Positions 10,392 to 15,401 of a DNA stretch of 15,401 nt are shown here, piece after piece. The stretch lies in contig CANRIE010000008.1 in the NCBI GenBank assembly GCA_947630585.1, positions 1 through 15,401 of the forward strand, written 5' to 3'. The stretch comes from an uncultured Bacilli bacterium (lineage in GTDB: Bacteria > Bacillota_I > Bacilli_A > RF39 > UBA660). The position numbers were made by a program, and so were the translations under genes. The notes under the pieces were generated by a model, which saw only the letters and a list, made by a program, of their open reading frames with translations, was not told where the DNA came from and searched no databases. The first letter of the stretch is position 1, and each line of letters starts with the position of its first letter.

Positions 10392-13300
10392 CCAACAAAA
10401 AGCAATTGATGTTGAAGGAAGTAATGTTATTGTATCAGCAGGGGCCGGAAGTGGGAAAACAGCTGTTTTAACAGCAAGAGTTATTAGAAAACTTTTAAGT
10501 GGAGTATCAGTTGATAGATTATTAATTCTAACGTTTACAAAAGCTGCAGCAAGTGAAATGCGAGAAAGAATTAGAGCTTCAATCATTGAAAATAATTTAG
10601 AAGATCAACTTGTAAAAATAGATTCTGCGTATATCACAACATTTGATAGTTTTGCACTTTCAATCGTAAAAAAATACCATTACTTATTAAATTTAGATAA
10701 AAATATTGAGATAGCAAACGAACTAGTTTTAAAATTTAAATTAGACCAAATAATTGATGATATATTTGATAAGTTATATGATGATGAAAATCCTTTATTT
10801 TTAAAACTATTAAAAGATTTTACTTTAAAAGATGATAGTGATTTTAAAAACTTTATTAAAGAAACATTTAATAAATTAGATTTAAAATATGATAAGATTA
10901 ATTATTTAAATAATTATTTAGATAATTTCTATAATGAAGAGTATATAAATAAAATCGTTTTAGAGTTTACAAATTTATTATTAAGTAAAATAACCAAGAT
11001 AAAAGAAAATTTAAGTATAATTGAGTTATCAGTAGACGGGGACTATTATAGTAATTTCTATGATGCTTTAAAACCTTTACTTGAAAGTACTACTTATGAT
11101 GATGTTAAAGCTAATTTAGATATTAAACTTCCAAGACTAAAGAAAGGCATGGATGATATAAAGCCATATAAAGAAAAGATAAGTGGTTTAATTAAAAAAA
11201 TAAGTGATTTAGCAATCTATGAAAGTGAATCTGAAATTAAAACTGATATAATGAAAACTAAAGATTACATGGTTATTATCATTGATATTTTAAAAGAAAT
11301 TGATAAATATTATAATGAGTTTAAATTTAAAAATAATTTATTTGATTTCATTGATATTAGTAAATTAGCAATTAAAATTGTAAGTGAATATGAAAGTGTA
11401 AGATTAGAACTTAAAGATTATTTTCAAGAAATATTAATTGATGAATATCAGGATACTTCTGACTTACAAGAAGAATTTATTGGTAATATTTCAAATAACA
11501 ATACTTATATGGTTGGAGATATTAAACAATCAATTTATAGATTTAGAAATGCTAACCCGAATTTATTTAAAGAAAAATATAATAATTATAAAGATAATTT
11601 AGGAGGAGTTAAAATTGATTTAGTTAAGAATTTCAGATCAAGAGAAGAAACTCTTCAAAATATTAATTATATATTTAATTATATTATGGATTTAGAAATT
11701 GGAGGAGCAGACTATAAAGAATCTCATCAAATGGTTTTTGGTAACACTTCTTATAATGATTATAAAGGTTTAGAACAGGATTATAACTTTCAAATTTATA
11801 ACTATAATTTAGAAAATAAAGAGTTTAGTAAGGATGAGGTGGAAGCCTTCATTGTTGCAAATGATATCAAAAATAAATATGAAAACCATTATCAAGTATT
11901 TGATAAAGATAAGAAAATATTAAGAGATATTACTTATGATGATTTTGTTATTTTAATGGATAAATCTAAAAGTTTTGAACTATATAAAAAGATATTTGAA
12001 TATTTAGGTATTCCTTTAACCATTTTAAAAGAAGAAAAGATAAATGGTAGTAGTGATTTATTTATTTTAAAAAATATTTTAGTTTTATTAAAATCTTATC
12101 AAGAAAATAAATTTGATACTAACTTTAGTTATGCTTATTTAAGTGTTGCAAGAAGTTATTTATTCATGATAAGTGATAAAGAAACTTATCAAGTTATTAA
12201 AACACATGACTTTAAAGACAATATTGTTTTAAAGCCTATCATGAATATTCTTGATAAAGTTGATACGATGTCTTTAAGTAGTTTACTTGATTATCTAATA
12301 ACTGAATATGACTTTTATAATAAAATAATTACTGTTGGTAATATTAAAGAAACATTGATTCGTCTTGATTATTTTAAGGAACTCGCGTCTTCCCTAGAAA
12401 ATTTAGGTTATACTTATCTTGATTTTTTAGATTATTTAGAAGCTATGATTTTAAAAGATGAAACTATTAAATATTCAACTAATAAAGATGTAAAAAATAG
12501 TGTTAAAATCATGACTATTCATAAAAGTAAAGGACTAGAATATCATATTTGTTATTATCCAGGCTTAACAAGTGGATTTGATGTACGCGACTCTAAAAAA
12601 CGTTTTGTATATGATAATACGTATGGTATAATTACACCTATCTTTGATAATGGTATTAAACCAACTATTTATCATTCCTTATATAAAGATTTATATATTA
12701 AAGAAGATATAAGCGAAAGAATAAGATTATTTTATGTTGCTTTAACAAGAGCTAAAGAAAAAATGATTTTAGTTACAAGTTTAAAAGATAATACAGATAA
12801 CGAAAGTGATGAATTAGTTGATATGGATACAAGACTTAAATATAAATCATTTGCAAGTATCTTAAATTCTATTTCTGATAAGTTAGAACCATATATTAAA
12901 AATGTTGATTTAAATAGTTATAACCTAACTAAAGATTATAATAATATTAAAGAAATAAATATTATAGATAATATAGAAAAAACTACTGATAAACTTAAAA
13001 TATTAGAGTTATCTTCTAATAACGATTTAATTACTAGTGCTAAATTTTCTAAAACTAATAAAACCTTTGTAACTACAAGTGATAAAAATAAATTAGAGTT
13101 TGGAGAGTTTATTCATTATTTATTTGAAATAACGGATTTTAAAACGAAAGATTTAAGTTTAATTCCTGATGAATATAAAGTTTATTTAACTAATTTCTTA
13201 AATTCTGATTTATTAAAAGATATTAATAATGCTAATATTTATAAAGAATATGAGTTTATTTATAATGATAACAACATAGAAAAACATGGTATTATTGATT

Positions 13301-13485
13301 TAATGCTAGAATATCAAGATAGAATTGATATAATTGATTATAAATTAAAACATATTGATGATGAAAATTATCTTTTACAATTAGAAGGTTATAAGAATTA
13401 TATTAAAACTAAAACTAATAAAGATATTAATTTATATTTGTATTCTATTCTTGATAATAGATTTGAATTAATAAGTAAAAAATAG
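10372..13485 (+). CDS. addA: AddA helicase-nuclease subunit
   Basis: UvrD/Rep-type ATP-dependent helicase fused to a RecB-like nuclease; partner of AddB in recombinational repair. It is 1037 aa (Bacillus AddA ~1230). Motifs: Walker A SAGAGSGKT (22-30), motif Ia LTFTKAAASEMRERI, motif II DEYQDT (from D357), motif III VGDIKQSIYRFRNANP, NFRSRE, motif V TIHKSKGLEY, and motif VI FYVALTRAKEK (R793). The C-terminal nuclease retains H in FGEFIHYLFE, D976 in GIIDLM and DYK at 989-991. A strong AGGAGG (10361-10366) lies inside the end of addB, 5 nt before the ATG. No clear terminator follows; the next transcript signal is the small-RNA promoter at 13505. Confidence 0.96.
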   Translation: MAKWTVDQQKAIDVEGSNVIVSAGAGSGKTAVLTARVIRKLLSGVSVDRLLILTFTKAAASEMRERIRASIIENNLEDQLVKIDSAYITTFDSFALSIVKKYHYLLNLDKNIEIANELVLKFKLDQIIDDIFDKLYDDENPLFLKLLKDFTLKDDSDFKNFIKETFNKLDLKYDKINYLNNYLDNFYNEEYINKIVLEFTNLLLSKITKIKENLSIIELSVDGDYYSNFYDALKPLLESTTYDDVKANLDIKLPRLKKGMDDIKPYKEKISGLIKKISDLAIYESESEIKTDIMKTKDYMVIIIDILKEIDKYYNEFKFKNNLFDFIDISKLAIKIVSEYESVRLELKDYFQEILIDEYQDTSDLQEEFIGNISNNNTYMVGDIKQSIYRFRNANPNLFKEKYNNYKDNLGGVKIDLVKNFRSREETLQNINYIFNYIMDLEIGGADYKESHQMVFGNTSYNDYKGLEQDYNFQIYNYNLENKEFSKDEVEAFIVANDIKNKYENHYQVFDKDKKILRDITYDDFVILMDKSKSFELYKKIFEYLGIPLTILKEEKINGSSDLFILKNILVLLKSYQENKFDTNFSYAYLSVARSYLFMISDKETYQVIKTHDFKDNIVLKPIMNILDKVDTMSLSSLLDYLITEYDFYNKIITVGNIKETLIRLDYFKELASSLENLGYTYLDFLDYLEAMILKDETIKYSTNKDVKNSVKIMTIHKSKGLEYHICYYPGLTSGFDVRDSKKRFVYDNTYGIITPIFDNGIKPTIYHSLYKDLYIKEDISERIRLFYVALTRAKEKMILVTSLKDNTDNESDELVDMDTRLKYKSFASILNSISDKLEPYIKNVDLNSYNLTKDYNNIKEINIIDNIEKTTDKLKILELSSNNDLITSAKFSKTNKTFVTTSDKNKLEFGEFIHYLFEITDFKTKDLSLIPDEYKVYLTNFLNSDLLKDINNANIYKEYEFIYNDNNIEKHGIIDLMLEYQDRIDIIDYKLKHIDDENYLLQLEGYKNYIKTKTNKDINLYLYSILDNRFELISKK

Positions 13486-13504
13486 TTCAAATACTAAAAA
13501 ACAC

Positions 13505-13533
13505 TTGATTAATAATAAAAAATATGATAATAT
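13505..13533 (+). promoter_or_regulatory. Promoter of small RNA 1
   Basis: TTGATT (13505-13510), 17 bp, TAATAT (13528-13533) with TGA immediately upstream (extended -10). The same geometry is conserved in copy 2, where the -35 and spacer sequence differ, which argues that it is functional. Confidence 0.75.
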
Positions 13534-13539
13534 GAATAC

Positions 13540-13658
13540 ATGAAGAGATTCTTCATATAATAAAAAAGGATATACCTAATTTGCCAATGTTAGGTACTAT
13601 TTCTAATTTTTGTGGAAAGCACACTAACGATAGACTAACGTTAGTGTGTCATTTTTTT
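13540..13658 (+). ncRNA. Small RNA 1, predicted antitoxin RNA of a type I toxin-antitoxin pair
   Basis: Predicted ~119-nt RNA with no convincing coding frame. It begins with a perfect hairpin ATGAAGA-GAT-TCTTCAT (13540-13556). A second hairpin, TACCTAA (13573-13579) with TTAGGTA (13590-13596), has a 10-nt loop, and the RNA ends in the terminator at 13620-13658. It runs towards the 26-aa peptide gene and stops a few bases from its stop codon, so the two RNAs overlap at their 3' ends if the peptide mRNA continues into the terminator. ACCTAA and TTAGGT are complementary (one G-U) to arms of the 5' hairpin of the peptide mRNA. Role inferred from layout; no experimental support. Confidence 0.65.
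13620..13658 (+). terminator. Terminator of small RNA 1, possibly shared by the convergent peptide mRNA
   Basis: CACACTAACG (13620-13629) pairs perfectly with CGTTAGTGTG (13639-13648), followed by TCA and seven T (13652-13658). On the minus strand only CTTT follows, so termination of the peptide mRNA here may be partial. Confidence 0.85.
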
Positions 13659-13661
13659 CTA

Positions 13662-13742
13662 TCACAAACGTGATAGTACTAGAAAGAAAAGTCCTAGTAA
13701 TAGTAGTATTACTACTTGGAGAAAAAATGTATTTTTCAACAT
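13662..13742 (-). CDS. 26-aa hydrophobic peptide, predicted type I toxin
   Basis: Very short gene read on the minus strand: ATG at 13742, stop TGA at 13664-13662 followed at once by TAG. The product is MLKNT, then the hydrophobic stretch FFLQVVILLLLGLFFLVL (residues 6-23), then SRL. It is one predicted membrane helix with a positive residue at each end, like small type I toxins. Evidence that it is real: a strong AAAGGAGG (13758-13751) 8 nt before the ATG, a TTGACT-17-TATAAT promoter 106 bp upstream, a convergent structured RNA, and a second copy with 11 of 22 comparable residues identical. I do not recognise it as Fst, TxpA, BsrG, Ldr or Ibs. Toxicity is inference; a small membrane regulator is the alternative. 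Confidence 0.75.
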   Translation of the reverse strand: MLKNTFFLQVVILLLLGLFFLVLSRL

Positions 13743-13841
13743 AATACCCCCCTCCTTTACAAACATATTTTTTGGATGTAGTCTTATCAAGAATTTAAAT
13801 AGTCTATAAAGGAATAACACCTAACGAATTAAGTATATCCG
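13743..13841 (-). promoter_or_regulatory. Structured leader of the peptide mRNA
   Basis: About 100 nt lie between the expected start (13841) and the ATG. The first 30 nt (13840-13811) fold into a hairpin: GGAUAUACUUAA, loop UUCG, UUAGGUGUUAUUCC, 12 pairs with two single-U bulges. Next, UCCUUUA (13813-13807) can pair perfectly with UAAAGGA (13759-13753), which contains the Shine-Dalgarno. The two share a few bases at 13811-13813, so they compete at that edge. The leader could therefore hold the mRNA untranslatable until it is processed or refolded, as known for several type I toxins. No ORF is seen in it. Confidence 0.6.
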
Positions 13842-13847
13842 AAAATA

Positions 13848-13876
13848 ATTATATTTGATTATATCAATAAAGTCAA
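13848..13876 (-). promoter_or_regulatory. Promoter of the 26-aa peptide gene
   Basis: On the minus strand TTGACT (13876-13871), 17 bp, TATAAT (13853-13848): 11 of 12 consensus bases with ideal spacing. It is stronger on paper than the small-RNA promoter facing it. Confidence 0.85.
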
Positions 13877-13935
13877 GTTTGAAATGAAAGAAATTTAATA
13901 TTTTTTATCATAATTGCAATTTTATTAAAAAAAAC

Positions 13936-13964
13936 TTGCCAAAAATAGATTAATATGATAATAT
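13936..13964 (+). promoter_or_regulatory. Promoter of small RNA 2
   Basis: TTGCCA (13936-13941), 17 bp, TAATAT (13959-13964) with TGA upstream. Position and geometry equal those of small RNA 1. Confidence 0.7.
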
Positions 13965-13970
13965 GAATAC

Positions 13971-14083
13971 ATGGAGGGATACTTAATATAATAAAAAAGG
14001 GATGTACCTAATTGTCGCAGGTTAGGTGCTAATCCTAAAGTGGCTAACGCACTAACGTAGACGAATTTGTTAGTATGCCTTTT
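13971..14083 (+). ncRNA. Small RNA 2, diverged copy of the predicted antitoxin RNA
   Basis: Predicted ~113-nt RNA aligned with small RNA 1. The central hairpin keeps its arms exactly (ACCTAA 14006-14011, TTAGGT 14022-14027) and its 10-nt loop length, while the loop sequence differs (TTGTCGCAGG against TTTGCCAATG). The 5' hairpin of copy 1 is not conserved. The terminator is weaker: ACTAAC (14051-14056) with GTTAGT (14069-14074) and outer GC pairs, then four T (14080-14083). Its partner gene is interrupted, so it is probably an orphan; it might still act on the copy 1 mRNA. Confidence 0.55.
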
Positions 14084-14087
14084 ACTA

Positions 14088-14157
14088 TTACTTGAATAGC
14101 ATTTGGAATATCATTCCTAAATGTAGTAATACTACTACTTGAAAGAAAAAAACTTTC
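14088..14157 (-). pseudogene. 3' part of a second toxin-like peptide gene, cut by the insertion sequence
   Basis: The minus-strand frame entering from the insertion junction at 14157 reads K, then VFFFQVVVLLHLGMIFQML, then FK and TAA (14090-14088). From residue 4 of the copy 1 peptide, 11 of 22 positions are identical, including FF-Q-VV and LG. By that alignment only about three N-terminal codons are missing. With them go the ribosome binding site, leader and promoter, which should lie beyond the right end of the element. The copy is therefore almost certainly silent. A histidine inside the hydrophobic core may mean that it was already drifting. Confidence 0.7.
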
Positions 14158-14185
14158 CCTCAACTCGCCTAAAGTGTTGCTCTAA
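14158..14185 (+). repeat. Left terminal inverted repeat of the insertion sequence
   Basis: 28 bp beginning CCTCAACTCGCC and ending TGCTCTAA; exact reverse complement of 15373-15400. It contains the transposase -35 at 14177-14182. Confidence 0.95.
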
Positions 14186-14205
14186 TATCAAAAATATGGT
14201 ATGAT
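14177..14205 (+). promoter_or_regulatory. Transposase promoter, partly inside the left inverted repeat
   Basis: TTGCTC (14177-14182), 17 bp, TATGAT (14200-14205) preceded by TGG (extended -10). The start is expected near 14212, within the first arm of the leader's inverted repeats. With the -35 in the terminal repeat, a transposase bound to the end would block its own promoter. Confidence 0.7.
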
Positions 14206-14208
14206 TAT

Positions 14209-14316
14209 TTTGCAGAAAATGAAAAAAGTGAATCTTAGAAAGTTGCTTTTATTGGCTAACCTCATTTCATTTTCTGCAAATTATGATTCACGAGGCTAGT
14301 CAATAAAAGCTACTTT
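14209..14316 (+). promoter_or_regulatory. Transposase leader with three interleaved inverted repeats
   Basis: Pair A: 14209-14224 with 14265-14280, 16 bp perfect. Pair B: GTGAATC (14228-14234) with GATTCAC (14285-14291). Pair C: 14239-14263 with 14292-14316, 25 positions with two mismatches and one G-U. The arms run A1-B1-C1-A2-B2-C2, so every pair crosses the others: they must form either alternative hairpins or pseudoknots. C2 ends 4 nt before the start codon and is followed by TATT. No Shine-Dalgarno lies in the usual place (GAGG at 14292-14295 is too far). A control on transposase expression is likely but inferred. Confidence 0.7.
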
Positions 14317-14320
14317 TATT

Positions 14321-15376
14321 ATGAAAAATGAAATTTTAAAAGAAATAAAATCATTATTGCCTCCAGAACTATCCGAAATTAAATCATTGGTTAATGAATT
14401 ATTAGAAACAAAACCTAAAATTAGAAAAACAAATTTAGAGTATTTAGAAAGAGAAAAAGAAATCACTTGTCCAATAGACAAGTCACATAGAATTAAAAAA
14501 AATGGTCATAAAAATGAAACTCAAAGATATTGGTGTCATGATTGTAAAAAAAGTTTTTCTATAACAGAAAATAGTATAGCTAAATCATCGTTTTTAACAT
14601 ATCAGCAGTTCAAAAAATTCCTTCAATGTATGTATGATTTCAAGTCCCTTGTTGAAACATCTTTAGAAGTTGGAATATCAGAAACATCGTGTTTTGAACT
14701 ACAAATACGAATCTTTTCTATTATAAATCAAGCATTTGAAAATAAAAAATTAAAAGGAGAAACCCAAGTTGATGAAAAATACATTCGAACAAGTTTTAAG
14801 GGTATGTGTAAAGAAAAGATGCCGAGGACTTCAAGACATGATGGACATACAGAATTAACTTCAGGAATAAGTAAAGATCAAGTTTGTGTAATTTTTGCTA
14901 TTGACTCATACGATACAATAATCATTAAAGTAGCTGGAAACGGAGCAGCTACTACCGAAATGATTTCATTCGCCTTAAAAGATAAAATAGAAAAAGGTTC
15001 TACAATTATAACTGATAGTAAAAGTTCATATCGTCAATTTGCCAAAGATAACTCATTGAATTTAATACAAATTCCTGCAGGTCAACATAAATTTAAAAAT
15101 TATACGATAAATGATGTTAATGAACTTATGCAAGAAGCTGAAATATATTTAGATAAGAAAAAAGGCATTTCTTCAAGACATTTACAGCACCATATGAATT
15201 TTATAAAATATAGAAAAATTTTAAAATATACTATTAAATATTTGGAAATAAATGAAGAAATGTATAAAAATTGTATTCTTGCTACTACAAGTTTAAAAAG
15301 TAATGATGTATATTCAACAGAAATGCCATTTGACATTGAAGAATATAAAAAGTGGTACTCTAATAGGAATAGTTAG
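14321..15376 (+). CDS. IS1595/ISXO2-like family transposase
   Basis: 351-aa DDE-type transposase acting on the ends of its own element. An N-terminal zinc ribbon has C50, H56, C72 and C75 (CPIDKSH, then YWCHDCKKSF), followed by a helical DNA-binding segment. The RNase H-like core has D151 in QVDEKYI and D232 in ITDSKSSY. The third catalytic residue should lie near VNE (N267/E268); the surrounding order (VN, then GISSRHLQHHMNF) resembles the IS1595 end motif GVSTKYLQNYLNWF. The frame is intact, with the TAG stop inside the right inverted repeat (15374-15376). The start has no ribosome binding site; an in-frame stop at 14297 excludes any distant upstream start. Family assignment is from motifs read by eye. 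Confidence 0.85.
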   Translation: MKNEILKEIKSLLPPELSEIKSLVNELLETKPKIRKTNLEYLEREKEITCPIDKSHRIKKNGHKNETQRYWCHDCKKSFSITENSIAKSSFLTYQQFKKFLQCMYDFKSLVETSLEVGISETSCFELQIRIFSIINQAFENKKLKGETQVDEKYIRTSFKGMCKEKMPRTSRHDGHTELTSGISKDQVCVIFAIDSYDTIIIKVAGNGAATTEMISFALKDKIEKGSTIITDSKSSYRQFAKDNSLNLIQIPAGQHKFKNYTINDVNELMQEAEIYLDKKKGISSRHLQHHMNFIKYRKILKYTIKYLEINEEMYKNCILATTSLKSNDVYSTEMPFDIEEYKKWYSNRNS

Positions 15377-15400
15377 AGCAACACTTTAGGCGAGTTGAGG
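15373..15400 (-). repeat. Right terminal inverted repeat of the insertion sequence
   Basis: 28 bp, exact reverse complement of 14158-14185. It holds the last bases and the stop codon of the transposase gene, so the coding region runs into the end of the element. Confidence 0.95.
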
Positions 15401-15401
15401 T

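Larger units (their letters stand above)
13505..14157. repeat. Two diverged tandem copies of a small-RNA/short-peptide locus
   Basis: Copy 1 spans about 13505-13742 and copy 2 about 13936-14157. They share a 22-bp identical block around the -10 (13521-13542 and 13952-13973), ATAATAAAAAAGG, the hairpin ACCTAA-N10-TTAGGT, a second stem built on ACTAAC/GTTAGT, and a minus-strand coding end with CAAGTAGT in common. The larger unit of copy 1 also includes the peptide leader and promoter up to 13876; the matching part of copy 2 would lie beyond the insertion sequence. They are direct repeats, diverged enough to suggest an old duplication or separate arrivals. Confidence 0.85.
14158..15400 (+). mobile_element. 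Complete insertion sequence, IS1595/ISXO2-like
   Basis: A 1243-bp element bounded by perfect 28-bp terminal inverted repeats with one transposase gene filling most of it. It is inserted in the second toxin-like gene. The left flank next to the element reads AAACTTTC (14150-14157), where an 8-bp target duplication would be expected for this family. Only one base (T, 15401) is visible on the right and it does not equal the A that should begin such a duplication. The end may be placed one or more bases off, the duplication may differ in length, or the right flank may not be original. The window ending here fits a contig break at a multicopy element. Confidence 0.85.

Noticed and set aside
10359..10586. 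Minus-strand open frame across the addB/addA junction
   Set aside because: Lies opposite the AddA Walker A region; no independent coding signal.
13910..13935. Possible signal in the AT-rich stretch between copy 1 and copy 2 (AATTGCAATT palindrome)
   Set aside because: A short AT palindrome in such AT-rich DNA is expected by chance; apart from the flanking promoters nothing else is seen there.
13505..14083. The two repeat units as a tandem metabolite riboswitch or a CRISPR-like array
   Set aside because: No known riboswitch core was recognised, each unit ends in a terminator with no plus-strand gene behind it, and each faces a short peptide gene. There are only two diverged copies, without regular spacers.
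14209..14316. Leader repeats as a guide RNA of an IS200/IS605-type element (omega RNA)
   Set aside because: The element has perfect long terminal inverted repeats and a DDE transposase with no TnpB or TnpA-Y1; the structure is at the 5' end of the mRNA.
14296..14481. Minus-strand open frame within the transposase
   Set aside because: Shadow of the transposase; no promoter or ribosome binding site seen. The same applies to 15100-15336.

Overview
The window is strongly AT-rich and comes from a low-GC Gram-positive bacterium, probably a small-genome Bacilli or Mollicutes-related lineage. Evidence for this is the eukaryote/Mollicutes-type single-chain GlyRS, a tRNA(Val) T-box leader, AddAB rather than RecBCD, and AT-rich codon use. 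TGA acts as a stop (addB ends on it; tryptophans are TGG), so this is not the Mycoplasma code.

Left and centre (1-13485) form an ordinary housekeeping block. In order it holds the 3' end of glyS, priA (replication restart helicase), a convergent metallophosphoesterase gene, a T-box leader controlling valS, a secreted membrane-anchored protein with a cadherin-like beta-sandwich domain, and the addB-addA operon (double-strand-break end processing). Most units have readable promoters and hairpin terminators. Four genes share the start context GTGAT-N3-ATG, which corrects two start sites.

The accessory part (13486-15401) is the interesting one. The 672 bases after addA look empty but hold two diverged copies of what looks like a type I toxin-antitoxin locus. 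Copy 1 is complete. It has a minus-strand gene for a 26-residue hydrophobic peptide with a strong promoter, a structured ~100-nt leader and a Shine-Dalgarno that can be masked by upstream sequence. Running towards it is a ~119-nt plus-strand RNA with its own promoter and terminator. Both RNAs carry the same hairpin module near their 5' ends and overlap at the terminator. I recognise the layout (it resembles the Enterococcus par/fst and Bacillus txpA-ratA systems) but not the peptide.

Copy 2 keeps its RNA gene, but its peptide gene has been cut near codon 3 by a 1243-bp insertion sequence. The element has perfect 28-bp terminal inverted repeats and one transposase of IS1595/ISXO2 type. Its promoter starts inside the left repeat, and the leader carries three interleaved inverted repeats just before a start codon that has no Shine-Dalgarno. 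The window stops one base beyond the element, so the right-hand junction cannot be read.
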